DNA of 64,000 nucleotides from Massilia pinisoli (GTDB taxonomy: Bacteria > Pseudomonadota > Gammaproteobacteria > Burkholderiales > Burkholderiaceae_D): positions 1 through 64,000 of the forward strand of contig NZ_JANUGW010000018.1 of assembly GCF_024753285.1 (NCBI RefSeq), given 5' to 3'. The position numbers were made by a program, and so were the translations under genes. The notes under the pieces were generated by a model. The model made no database searches. It saw only the letters and a program-made list of their open reading frames with translations, and was not told the origin of the DNA. Positions 15,287 through 23,670 of the stretch are shown here, one piece after another (position 1 is the first letter of the stretch; each line of letters begins with the position of its first letter).

Positions 15287-18237
15287 GGTTCCGTTCCGTC
15301 GATGGCCAGCAGCCGCACGCCGTAGATGTCGAAGCGGTTCGACGGACCATCGGTGCCGCCGGCCGCGCTGAAGCTGCGGTTGCTGTCCAAATAACTCATG
15401 TTGTAGAAGTCGCTCATCTCGATCCGGTACGGCATGTTCGCCTTCAGGTGTGCCGCGAGCGGCGTCGAGTACACAGTGGGCGTGTTCGCCTTGTCGATGC
15501 GCGCATGCGGCAGTTGCACGACGCCCTGGGCGACGATGCGGCCCGACGCATCCTTGAGCGCCAGCCATTTTACGCCACCGCTGATCCCGAGGTTCACCTG
15601 GTTGGCGCCATTGTGGTACCGGACCTGCAGGGCGTAGCGTCCGGCCGCGGGCACGCGCACGTCGCGCACCGTGAAGCGGTCGGCCGGCTGGCCCCAGTTC
15701 GCGCGATGCGGCTGGGCGAAGCGCGCGTTGGCCGGCGCGATGCCCAAGTTCGATTCGACACGCGCGTCCGCCGCGGCGATGATCACGCCCGCGTCGACGC
15801 AGCGCGGCACGCTGTGGTGGCTGCGGTTGCCCGACGCCGCGTACTGCGCTTCAACGGCATAGCACGCGGTCGCGCTGCCGCGGGCGTCCGTCCACGCACC
15901 GGCGGCCACGTTCGATGCGACCAGCTTGCCGTCGCGGTAGACGTTATAGGTGATGCCGGCCTGCGTATCGGCCTGTGTAGCGGCCTGTGTAGCGGCCTGT
16001 GTAGCGGCCGGTGCGATCGTCACCGTCGTGCGCCCGCCCGCGCGCGCGAGGCCGTCGATGCGCGGTTCGCGCGGGCCGAACACGGACGACGCTTCCTCGT
16101 ACGGATCGGCGTTCACGCGGTGGATCGCGGTGTCGCCGGCGACGAGGTCGCCCAGCCGGACTTCGATGGCGCTGTGCGCACCCAGCGCGCGCCACGGAAT
16201 GCCGCTGCCCGCCGGCTTGCCGTCGACGAGGATCTGCTTGACGGCGTAGTAGCCGCTGCTGCCGGCCGGCGGTACGGGCGGCAGCACGAGCTTGACGTCG
16301 ATGGCGTGGCCTTGCAGGCCCAGGTTGTACAGCGCGATGCCGTCGCCGCCCGCGAACACGCCGCCGCGCAGCTTCGCCGTCACGAAGGGCTGTATTTCAA
16401 TGCCGTCGCGGGTCGTGGACACGCCGAACACGTCGCGGATCACCATGCCGAGGTAGGCGCCCACGGACCACAGCTGGCGTTTCGAATTGATGACGGGCCC
16501 GATCAGGTTCGGATGCGCCTCGTCCAGCAGCAGCGGCTGGCCGGACAGCCATTCCAGGTTCTCCATGTTCGACAGGTTCAGCGCGGCACCGCGCATCAGC
16601 GCATCGTACGCCGCGTCGGCGACGGCGACGTTGCGGCCGACGATGGCGGCGCGCAGGCCGTAGGCCGTGACGAACGGCCACATGGCGCGGTTGTGATACA
16701 CGGGCATGTCCTGCTGCTGCGGCCAGATGACGGGCGCGCCCATCGGCCCGTGCGGATAGCTGGCCAGGATGCGCTGCGTGCGTGCGCCGTCCGCGACGCC
16801 GGTGACGATGGCGAGCGCTTGCCCGAGCCAGTCGAATTTGTGCAGCGGCGCGCCGTCGAAATGCGCGGCCGTGAGGCTGCTGTACATGCCCGCGTCGTCC
16901 AGCCACAGGCGCGCGTTGATGGCGCGCTTCAGGTCGCGCGCCCAGCTTTCATAGCGTGCGGCGCGGGTCTTGTCGCCGTGTTCGCGCGCGAGCATCGCGG
17001 CCACCGTCAGCGCCTTGTAGTGGCCCACGTTCGTCGACAGCGCTTTCGCACTCGCCATCGACGCGATGTCGTCCGTGATCCACTTCGCGTAGGTCTGGTC
17101 GCGCCAGTCGAGGAACGATTCCTCGCCCGTGTACAGGCCCGTCGTGGCGTCGAACGCGGCGATGCGGTCGTTCTTGATCGTGTTCGACAATGCCTTCAGC
17201 GCCTGCGCGGCGAACGTGGTGCGCTCGTCCGCGGGCAGCGTCTTGAGGACTTCCTCGGCCGCGAACGCCCACGTGATGCGGTCCGTGCTGACGGGCCAGC
17301 TGCCACCGCTCCCGGTATCCTGCACGACCTGCAAGCCGTCCGGCGTCCCCGCGACGTGGGGCGCCTTCGTCACGCCCGCGCGCCAGCCGGACAGTTTGAA
17401 CAGCAGCGAATTGCGCACGCGCTGCGGGTCGAGCATCGCCAGGCCCAGGTCGGCCGCATACGACAGGTCGCGCGTCCACACGTAATGCCATTTTTCGCCC
17501 GTCTCGAAACAGTCGCACGGGATCGCGGCGCCGCCGTTGTAGTTCCCGTCGCGGATCTCTTTTACCGAGTCCAGCTTCATCTCGTGACCGGCCAGCGCGA
17601 ACAGCGCGTCGAACGCGAGGTTGCCGCTGCGGACCTGCGGCAGCGACGCGTCCTCGTCGTAGGTCGTCGATTGCGGGCCGGGATCGCGCAGTTGCTGGGT
17701 CGTCGATTGCGCGTAGCTGCGCAGCGGCGCCTGTGGATCGCGCACGGAAAAGCGCGCCGTCTCCTCCTTGCCGTCCCAGGTGGGGAAGGTGAGGGCGGCC
17801 GTCGCGCCCGCGCCCGCGTGCGGGTCGCGCGCAGGCGCCGGCGCGGGCGTCTCGAGCTTCGTGACCGTCAGCACGGGATGCTTCGGATCGGACACGTCGA
17901 CGCGGAAGCGGAACGTGGCCGTCTGCTTCGTGAACAGATAGTCTTCCGGCCCCGCTTCCGTCGCCAGCGGATACGGGGCGCCGGGCTTCACGGTCACGCT
18001 GGCGGCCGGATTCGCGACCCATTCCGCGGCCCAGTCGCGGCTGCCGACCTTGAATGCGTGGTTGCCGGGGCTGACGAGGATGTCGGCCTGGTAGACGTCC
18101 TTGCCCTGGTAGGTGAGCACGTTGTCCGTGCCCCAGCCGTTGAAGGCGCCGCGCACGTAGACGTCGTAGTGCAGAGGCGGTGCGGCCACGGCGACCGAGG
18201 AGACAAGAACGGTGGCGAAAAGGGTCGGCTTGATCAT
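15283..18237 (-). CDS. Secreted six-hairpin glycoside hydrolase, GH15-like
   Basis: A 984-residue exported protein. After a signal peptide (about 1-18) comes a beta-sandwich resembling a starch-binding/early-set module (RGAFNGWGTDNVLTYQGKDVY). A long helical catalytic region begins near residue 230. The motif YVWTRDLSYAADLG resembles the YxWxRD signature of GH15 glucoamylase-type (alpha/alpha)6 barrels. WPQQQDMPVYHNRAMWPFV and EESFLDWRDQTY also fit an inverting glycosidase. Trehalase- or mannosylglycerate-hydrolase-like families cannot be excluded. The C-terminal part adds beta domains with four tandem ATQA tetrapeptides. It heads a two-gene operon with the esterase. A HexR-like operator lies 17 bases upstream of its start. 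Confidence 0.75.
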   Translation of the reverse strand: MIKPTLFATVLVSSVAVAAPPLHYDVYVRGAFNGWGTDNVLTYQGKDVYQADILVSPGNHAFKVGSRDWAAEWVANPAASVTVKPGAPYPLATEAGPEDYLFTKQTATFRFRVDVSDPKHPVLTVTKLETPAPAPARDPHAGAGATAALTFPTWDGKEETARFSVRDPQAPLRSYAQSTTQQLRDPGPQSTTYDEDASLPQVRSGNLAFDALFALAGHEMKLDSVKEIRDGNYNGGAAIPCDCFETGEKWHYVWTRDLSYAADLGLAMLDPQRVRNSLLFKLSGWRAGVTKAPHVAGTPDGLQVVQDTGSGGSWPVSTDRITWAFAAEEVLKTLPADERTTFAAQALKALSNTIKNDRIAAFDATTGLYTGEESFLDWRDQTYAKWITDDIASMASAKALSTNVGHYKALTVAAMLAREHGDKTRAARYESWARDLKRAINARLWLDDAGMYSSLTAAHFDGAPLHKFDWLGQALAIVTGVADGARTQRILASYPHGPMGAPVIWPQQQDMPVYHNRAMWPFVTAYGLRAAIVGRNVAVADAAYDALMRGAALNLSNMENLEWLSGQPLLLDEAHPNLIGPVINSKRQLWSVGAYLGMVIRDVFGVSTTRDGIEIQPFVTAKLRGGVFAGGDGIALYNLGLQGHAIDVKLVLPPVPPAGSSGYYAVKQILVDGKPAGSGIPWRALGAHSAIEVRLGDLVAGDTAIHRVNADPYEEASSVFGPREPRIDGLARAGGRTTVTIAPAATQAATQAATQADTQAGITYNVYRDGKLVASNVAAGAWTDARGSATACYAVEAQYAASGNRSHHSVPRCVDAGVIIAAADARVESNLGIAPANARFAQPHRANWGQPADRFTVRDVRVPAAGRYALQVRYHNGANQVNLGISGGVKWLALKDASGRIVAQGVVQLPHARIDKANTPTVYSTPLAAHLKANMPYRIEMSDFYNMSYLDSNRSFSAAGGTDGPSNRFDIYGVRLLAIDGTEP
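15959..16006 (-). repeat. 12-bp tandem repeat, four units, coding
   Basis: Four consecutive 12-base units (plus-strand type GCCTGTGTAGCG; the first unit has two changes) lie inside the glycosidase gene. They encode repeated Ala-Thr-Gln-Ala. The reading frame is kept, so copy number could vary without frameshift. Confidence 0.9.
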
Positions 18238-18253
18238 GAGATTCGCTTGTCGG

Positions 18254-18268
18254 CGTAGTGCAACTACA
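18254..18268 (-). promoter_or_regulatory. HexR-like operator A
   Basis: On the minus strand this reads TGTAGTTGCACTACG, one mismatch from TGTAGT-N3-ACTACA. It lies 17 bases upstream of the glycosidase start codon, within its leader. That placement suits repression of this gene. Confidence 0.6.
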
Positions 18269-18508
18269 AGAAGGCATGCAGTTGATTGCATTAAGGCAAT
18301 GAATTTACTACATCATTGTCCGGAGAATACTACACACCCTTGAGGCCAGCAACGCGCACAGGGGCGACGGACACTAGTTTTGCTACACCGATCCGCGAGC
18401 CCCGGGCAATACCAAATGTGGGCAAATTCCAACGCTCTGTAAAGCTACTACGGGAATTTGCACAAAGATGGTGCAGTTTTGCCCTTATTTGATGCACGGA
18501 AATCAATT

Positions 18509-18523
18509 TGTAGCCCGACTACA
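18509..18523 (+). promoter_or_regulatory. HexR-like operator B
   Basis: TGTAGCCCGACTACA has perfect five-base half-sites, TGTAG and CTACA. Its centre is about 147 bases upstream of the inferred start of transcription of the first receptor gene. That is the same distance as site D from the second receptor's promoter. Confidence 0.65.
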
Positions 18524-18541
18524 CGGACGATACGTATATTT

Positions 18542-18556
18542 TGTAGCTCGAATACA
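18542..18556 (+). promoter_or_regulatory. HexR-like operator C
   Basis: TGTAGCTCGAATACA is a near-palindrome of the same family, with one mismatch in the right half-site. It is centred 33 bases (about three helical turns) downstream of site B and about 114 upstream of the inferred transcription start. Confidence 0.55.
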
Positions 18557-18626
18557 ACGGGAATCGTCGTTTTTAGGGTAAAACGGCGTAAAACCCCTAC
18601 ATTCTCGTAATTGAAAGCAAGTCGCG

Positions 18627-18656
18627 TTGACACTGAATCTAGTTTTAATACAGAAT
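18627..18656 (+). promoter_or_regulatory. Promoter of the first TonB-dependent receptor
   Basis: TTGACA at 18627-18632 and a -10-like CAGAAT at 18651-18656 are separated by 18 bases. The AATCTAGTTTTAATACAGAA block between and across them is repeated almost exactly before the second receptor gene, which supports function. The predicted leader is about 95-100 bases. Confidence 0.6.
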
Positions 18657-18758
18657 CCTTGACGGAACGTATAAGAACGTTTGCTTCTGGCCTCCCGTGT
18701 GCGGGCTCACGCTGTCGTCCTCGGGAAAATAATGAGATCTGATGATTTGAGGGGACAA

Positions 18759-21608
18759 ATGAAGATTTTTAATGGCAAGCACGCGCGCAACGGCGCACTC
18801 GTGTTCAAGCTGAGCCCGGTAGCTGCCGGTTGCACCGTGTTCCTGTCGGCGCTGGGCGCCAACGTGTACGCGCAGGACGCCGCCGTATCGCAAGCCGTGC
18901 AGGCGACGGATGCCAATGGCAATCCGATCAGCCAGGTGACCGTGACCGGTATCCGCCGCGGCATCGAGGCGGCGATCTCCATCAAGAAGAATTCCAATTC
19001 CATCGTCGAGGCGATCTCGGCGGAAGACATCGGCAAGCTGCCGGATGCGACCGTCGCCGAATCGATCTCGCGCCTGCCGGGCGTGACCGCACAGCGCGAC
19101 AAGTCGTCGGGCCGCGCGTCCGCGATCTCCGTGCGCGGTCTGTCGCCGGACTTCAACGGCACCTTGCTGAACGGCCGCGAGCAGGCGACGTCCGGCGACG
19201 GCCGCGGCGTCAAGTTCGACCTGTACCCGGCCGAGATGCTGGGCACCATCACCATTTACAAATCGCCGGACGCCAGCCTGATGGGCCAGGGCATCGCGTC
19301 GACGATCGACCAGCGCACCGTGATGCCGCTGGACTTCGCGAAGCGTACCGTCGCCATCGGCTACAAGTCCATGCGCTTCGGTGAGCACAACAACGGTCTC
19401 GCCAGCGGCACCGGCTACCGCAGCACGCTGACCTACATCGACCAGTTCGCGAACCGCACGATCGGCGTCGCGCTGGGCGCCGTGAAGTTCAACGACACGG
19501 GCGCCGAACAGTTCCAGGCCGACGGCTGGGGCGGTGGTTCGGGCTCGGCCACGTACAACGGCCAGACCGTCAAAGTGCCGAACGGCTTCAAGACGGACGT
19601 GCAGCGCGACCCGCAGACGAACAAGGGCGTGATGGGCATCCTGCAGTTCCGCCCGAACAAGGACTTCGTCACGACGGTCGACCTGTTCCACTCGAAGAAC
19701 ACCGACAACACCAAGAAGACCGGCCTGGAAGGCTCCGTCTGCGGCAGCACCGGTTCGTACGACCCGAACGGCGTCCTGACCAATGCCACCATCGTCGACG
19801 GTGTGGCCACCTCCGGCACCTGCACGAACTTCAAGGGCGACGTCCGTAACCACATCGAGGCCGTGACCGACACGCTGAATTCGTGGGGCATCAACAGCCG
19901 CCTGCGCCGCGACGGCTGGACCGTCACCGGCGACGTGGCCGGCTCGAAGGTCAAGCACGACTCGAACCGCTATGAAACGACGGCCGGCCAGCCGGGCGAC
20001 GCGACGAACCTGTCCACCATCTCCTGGACCGGCTACGGCGGCAACGACAACCTGGCCCCGAAATACACGACGTCGCTGAACTACGCCGACCGCAGCCAGG
20101 TCGTCCTGACCGACCACGCGGGCTGGGGCGGTGGCCTGACCGGCAACCCGCAGGCCGGCTACGTGGCCGTGGGCGTGACGACCGACGACGTCAAGTCGTA
20201 CCGTCTCTCCGCCAAGCACGACCTCGAACTGGGTCCGCTCACCGCCGTCGAATTCGGCGTCAACCGCACGAACCGCAACAAGGGCCGCGACCAGAACGAA
20301 GGCAACCTGACCGTCGGTACCGGTCCGTACGGCTCGGCACCGGTGCCGGGCACCGACGTTGTCGTGACGCCGCAATCGGGCATCCCGGTCGTCGCCTGGA
20401 ACCCGCTCGGTTCGCTGGGCACGATTTACCAGCTGCTGCCGAAGGTCGACCAGCCGATCCAGACGGACAAGAACTGGGACGTGTCGGAAAAGGTCTCGAC
20501 CGGCTACCTGATGGGTAACCTGGAAGGCGAGCTGTTCGGCCTGTCGTACCGCGGCAACGTCGGCGCGCAGTACATCCACACGAGCCAGGGCTCGACCGGC
20601 AGCGTCGTCGACACGAGCAATTGCGCGGGTAACGCCGGCCAGCCTTGCCCGGCCTATGTGATCCAGGGTCACCACTCGTACAATGACTTCCTGCCGAGCA
20701 TGAACCTGGGCTTCGAGCTGCCGCATGACCAGATGTTCCGTATCGGCCTGGGCAAGACGCTGTCGCGCACGAAGATGAACGACCTGCGTCCGGGCGGCGG
20801 CGTCAGCGTGGACCGCGGGCACGTGGGTGGTGCGATCCTGTCGGGCAGCGCCGGCAATCCGAACCTGGAGCCGTTCCGTGCGAAGGCGCTGGACCTGTCG
20901 TGGGAAAAATACTTCTCGGTCAATGGTGCGAAGGGTTACGTGGCCGCAGCCGCCTTCTACAAGAAGCTCGACACGTACGTGCTGACCATTCCTAAAGAAG
21001 TCGACTTCGCGACGAGCGGCCTGCTGAGCGCCAAGACCCCGCTGCCGCCTTCCGGCTCGACCATCGGTATCCTGAACACCCCGGTCAACGGCTCGGGTGG
21101 CAACATCAAGGGTATCGAGCTGACGGCGTCGCTGCCGTTCGCCATGGTGACCAAGTACCTGACCGGCTTCGGCGTCGAGGTCAACTACTCGAACACCTTG
21201 AGCTCGGTGAACCTGCAGACGACCGGCCTGACCGTGGAAGACACGGGTGGCGTCAGCACGATCCCGCTGCCGGGCCTGTCGCATACGGTGACCAACGCAC
21301 GTGTCTACTACGAGAACGCCGGTTTCCGCGTGTCGGTGGCTGCCAAGAAGCGTGGCGACTTCCTGGGCGAAGTCAGCGACTTCCAGGACAACAACCAGCT
21401 CACCTTCATCCGTGGCAACACGACTGTCGATGGGCAGATGAACTACGACTTCCCGGCCACGAGCGCGCTGAAGGGCCTGACGCTGTCGGCGGCCGTGAAC
21501 AACTTCACGAACTCGCACTTCATCCGCTTCGCGGGCAAGCGTGACAGCATCGCGGAAGACATCAGCTTCGGCCGTACCTACAGCGTGGGCGCGAGCTACA
21601 AGTTCTAG
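18759..21608 (+). CDS. TonB-dependent receptor, Xanthomonas/Caulobacter type
   Basis: A 949-residue outer-membrane active transporter. I start at the ATG at 18759, preceded by GAGGGGACAA. It gives an extended signal peptide ending near VYAQDA. A TonB-box-like VTVTGIR is followed by the plug domain (IVEAISAEDIGKLPDATVAE, then LPGVTAQR and SVRGL), then a large beta-barrel. The last strand ends in aromatic Phe (SVGASYKF), as barrel assembly requires. Related receptors import oligosaccharides such as maltodextrins. Beside glycosidase and amylase genes, and with HexR-like operators upstream, an alpha-glucan substrate is inferred. A terminator separates it from the halogenase. Confidence 0.92.
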   Translation: MKIFNGKHARNGALVFKLSPVAAGCTVFLSALGANVYAQDAAVSQAVQATDANGNPISQVTVTGIRRGIEAAISIKKNSNSIVEAISAEDIGKLPDATVAESISRLPGVTAQRDKSSGRASAISVRGLSPDFNGTLLNGREQATSGDGRGVKFDLYPAEMLGTITIYKSPDASLMGQGIASTIDQRTVMPLDFAKRTVAIGYKSMRFGEHNNGLASGTGYRSTLTYIDQFANRTIGVALGAVKFNDTGAEQFQADGWGGGSGSATYNGQTVKVPNGFKTDVQRDPQTNKGVMGILQFRPNKDFVTTVDLFHSKNTDNTKKTGLEGSVCGSTGSYDPNGVLTNATIVDGVATSGTCTNFKGDVRNHIEAVTDTLNSWGINSRLRRDGWTVTGDVAGSKVKHDSNRYETTAGQPGDATNLSTISWTGYGGNDNLAPKYTTSLNYADRSQVVLTDHAGWGGGLTGNPQAGYVAVGVTTDDVKSYRLSAKHDLELGPLTAVEFGVNRTNRNKGRDQNEGNLTVGTGPYGSAPVPGTDVVVTPQSGIPVVAWNPLGSLGTIYQLLPKVDQPIQTDKNWDVSEKVSTGYLMGNLEGELFGLSYRGNVGAQYIHTSQGSTGSVVDTSNCAGNAGQPCPAYVIQGHHSYNDFLPSMNLGFELPHDQMFRIGLGKTLSRTKMNDLRPGGGVSVDRGHVGGAILSGSAGNPNLEPFRAKALDLSWEKYFSVNGAKGYVAAAAFYKKLDTYVLTIPKEVDFATSGLLSAKTPLPPSGSTIGILNTPVNGSGGNIKGIELTASLPFAMVTKYLTGFGVEVNYSNTLSSVNLQTTGLTVEDTGGVSTIPLPGLSHTVTNARVYYENAGFRVSVAAKKRGDFLGEVSDFQDNNQLTFIRGNTTVDGQMNYDFPATSALKGLTLSAAVNNFTNSHFIRFAGKRDSIAEDISFGRTYSVGASYKF

Positions 21609-21710
21609 TAGGGTGAACGGGTTTCCCGTCCACGCGTTCAATCACCGGTCGAGCGCCGCGACAATGCAAACGCCGGTTGGACGCGTGGACGGCGGAGCCG
21701 TCCACCCTAC
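21608..21710. repeat. REPIN-like inverted repeat doublet
   Basis: A 103-base element whose outer ends are inverted copies of GTAGGGTG(G)ACGG. Each end carries its own small hairpin, and the inner sequences (CACGCGTTCAA and its partner near ACGCGTGG) also mirror one another. This is the architecture of paired REP sequences. GTAG at the 5' end is the hallmark tetranucleotide, and its TAG forms the receptor stop codon. A second, closely similar doublet is at 60914-61018. Confidence 0.75.
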
Positions 21711-21741
21711 GGTATCCTGTCGGTGTCGACAGTTACGCAAG

Positions 21742-21777
21742 CACCCCTGCCGGCCCTGGTCAGCAGGGGTGTTTTTT
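21742..21777 (+). terminator. Rho-independent terminator after the first receptor
   Basis: CACCCCTGC (21742-21750) pairs perfectly with GCAGGGGTG (21763-21771) and is followed by six T. It sits between the receptor and the halogenase. Receptor transcription should mostly end here, with the halogenase expressed by read-through or its own promoter. Confidence 0.9.
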
Positions 21778-21796
21778 CATGATCGCGAGACCCAGC

Positions 21797-23308
21797 ATGC
21801 AAGTCCCTCACCTGAACACCATCGTCATCGTCGGCGGCGGCACCGCCGGCTGGATGACGGCCACCGCGCTCGCCACCGCGCTGCGCGGCCGCTACCGCAT
21901 CCGGCTCGTCGAGTCCGACGAGATCGGGATCGTCGGCGTGGGCGAGGCCACGATCCCGATGATCCAGCGCTTCAATACCGTCGCGGGCATCGAAGAGGCC
22001 GAGTTCCTGAAAGCGACCAACGGCACGTTCAAGCTCGGCGTCGAATTCGTCAACTGGGGCCGCCGCGGCGACCGCTACATGCACGGTTTCGGGCGCCTCG
22101 GCCAGGATTTGTGGATGGTCGGCTTCGAGCAGTACTGGCACAAGATGCGCGCGCTGGGCAAGGCACGCGACCTGGCCGACTACTCGATCACGCGCGCGGC
22201 CGCGCGCGCGAACAAGTTCATGTTGCCGCGCACCGACCTGGGCAACTCGCCGCTGGCCGAGATCACCTACGCCTATCACTTCGACGCCGGCCTGTACGCG
22301 CGCCACCTGCGCAAGTTGTCGGAAAGCCGCGGCGTCGAGCGCATCGAAGGCAAGATCGTGCGCGCGACGCAGCGCGTGCACGACGGCCACGTGGACGCCG
22401 TCGTGATGGAAAACGGCGACCGCATCGAGGGCGACCTGTTCATCGACTGCTCGGGCTTCCGCGGCCTGCTGATCGAACAGACCCTGGCGACGGGCTACGA
22501 GGACTGGAGCCACTGGCTCCCGTGTGACCGCGCGCTGGCCGTGCCGTGCGAATCGGTGCCGGTCCTCACGCCGTACACGCGCGCCACCGCGCACCAGGCG
22601 GGCTGGCAATGGCGTATCCCGCTGCAGAACCGCATCGGCAACGGCCACGTCTATTGCAGCCGCTACATCAGCGACGACGAGGCCGCGCACGTGCTGCTGT
22701 CCAACCTGGACGGCAAGCCGCTTGGGGACCCGCGCCCGATCCGCTTCACGACGGGCATGCGCAAGAAGGCGTGGGAGAAGAACGTCGTGGCGATCGGCCT
22801 GTCGAGCGGTTTCCTGGAGCCGATCGAATCGACGAGCATCCACATGATCCAGGACGCGATCCAGCGCCTGCTCGATTACTTCCCCGACCAGGGCTTCAGC
22901 CAGCCGGACGTCGACGCGTTCAACCGCCTGTCGCGTTTCCATTACGAGCGCACGCGCGACTTCATCATCCTGCATTACTACGCGAACCAGCGCGACGACG
23001 CGGAGTTCTGGCGCGCCTGCGCGCACATGGAGATTCCGGCCGCGCTGCGCGAAAAGATCGACCTGTTCCGCACGCACGGCCGCCTGCGCCGCGTCGACAG
23101 CGAGCTGTTCACGGAAGTCGGCTGGCAGCAGGTCCTCGTCGGCCAGAACATCCACCCGCAAGCCTATCACCCGCTGGTGGACGTGCAGTCGGAAGAGGGC
23201 ATCCAGGAATACATGGACAGCGTGGCCGACGTCATCCGCCAGTGCGTCGACTACATGCCCGATCACGCTGCGTTCATCGCCGAGTATTGCAAGGCGCCCC
23301 CGATGTAA
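21797..23308 (+). CDS. Flavin-dependent (tryptophan-type) halogenase
   Basis: A 503-residue FADH2-dependent halogenase related to PrnA and BrvH. The FAD-binding motif is IVGGGTAGWMTA near the N-terminus. The catalytic Lys is residue 79 in NGTFKLGVEF, the same number as in PrnA. The WxWxIP motif appears as WQWRIP. The catalytic Glu is residue 344 in EPIESTSIHM. All residues for making a Lys-haloamine and halogenating an aromatic substrate are thus present. An ATG at 21779 is possible but sits against the terminator. No flavin reductase is nearby. It lies between two TonB-dependent receptors, a recurrent arrangement whose substrate is unsettled. The natural substrate may not be tryptophan. Confidence 0.9.
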   Translation: MQVPHLNTIVIVGGGTAGWMTATALATALRGRYRIRLVESDEIGIVGVGEATIPMIQRFNTVAGIEEAEFLKATNGTFKLGVEFVNWGRRGDRYMHGFGRLGQDLWMVGFEQYWHKMRALGKARDLADYSITRAAARANKFMLPRTDLGNSPLAEITYAYHFDAGLYARHLRKLSESRGVERIEGKIVRATQRVHDGHVDAVVMENGDRIEGDLFIDCSGFRGLLIEQTLATGYEDWSHWLPCDRALAVPCESVPVLTPYTRATAHQAGWQWRIPLQNRIGNGHVYCSRYISDDEAAHVLLSNLDGKPLGDPRPIRFTTGMRKKAWEKNVVAIGLSSGFLEPIESTSIHMIQDAIQRLLDYFPDQGFSQPDVDAFNRLSRFHYERTRDFIILHYYANQRDDAEFWRACAHMEIPAALREKIDLFRTHGRLRRVDSELFTEVGWQQVLVGQNIHPQAYHPLVDVQSEEGIQEYMDSVADVIRQCVDYMPDHAAFIAEYCKAPPM

Positions 23309-23430
23309 GCCCCGCGCCGCCCGGATGCGCCAGCCGGGCGGCGTCCTCCTCCCCGATTCCCTCTCCAGTGCCCTCAGCCGTTCCCGCGGCGGCGCCGCCA
23401 CGTCCATGTAACCGTTTTCATTCGTGGGTT

Positions 23431-23445
23431 TGTACCCGAACTACA
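23431..23445 (+). promoter_or_regulatory. HexR-like operator D
   Basis: TGTACCCGAACTACA has a full right half-site, ACTACA, and a left half-site with one change. Its centre is about 146 bases upstream of the inferred transcription start of the second receptor, matching the placement of site B. Confidence 0.55.
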
Positions 23446-23547
23446 TTTCTTCGATGTATGTATCTACTAAAACAGCCCGCATAAACCCCCGTCTGTACGC
23501 ATTCTGTGGGCGAAAACCACAAGTACATTACCAAAACCCGCGTTTCG

Positions 23548-23577
23548 TTGACACGTAATCTAGTTTTAATACAGAAT
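23548..23577 (+). promoter_or_regulatory. Promoter of the second TonB-dependent receptor
   Basis: TTGACA (23548-23553) and CAGAAT (23572-23577) have the same 18-base spacing and the same AATCTAGTTTTAATA core as the first receptor's promoter. Conservation outside coding sequence suggests common descent and shared control. Confidence 0.6.
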
Positions 23578-23670
23578 CGGTTCCGAACGTTCGAGCCCGT
23601 GGCCGGCAACACGCATCGGCGAAAGGCTGACGTTCCTCTGATAAGCACATTGATTATGTCGAGGGGACAC

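Larger units (their letters stand above)
18238..18758. other. 521-base divergent regulatory region
   Basis: This gap between the divergent glycosidase and first TonB-dependent receptor holds no credible gene. It is markedly more AT-rich than its surroundings. It carries three HexR-like 15-mers plus one degenerate copy (18438-18452), several isolated ACTACA half-sites, and the receptor promoter. The receptor leader of about 100 bases ends in the ribosome-binding site GAGGGGA. Confidence 0.8.
23309..23670. other. 362-base regulatory region before the second receptor
   Basis: No gene is seen here. A strong hairpin (CGCCGCCCGG at 23315-23324 with CCGGGCGGCG at 23334-23343) follows the halogenase stop. 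It lacks a proper T-run, so it is at best a weak or Rho-assisted terminator. Further on are HexR-like site D, the receptor promoter and a leader of about 90 bases ending in GAGGGGACAC. Confidence 0.75.

Noticed and set aside
15271..18258. Long open frame of 995 codons antisense to the glycosidase
   Set aside because: It is the mirror of a real GC-rich gene, with Arg/His/Val-heavy low-complexity translation and no recognisable domain. The minus-strand frame has a signal peptide and enzyme motifs.
23315..23343. Strong hairpin after the halogenase as an intrinsic terminator
   Set aside because: The ten-base stem is perfect but is followed by a C/T mixture, not a T-run; noted only within the regulatory region.
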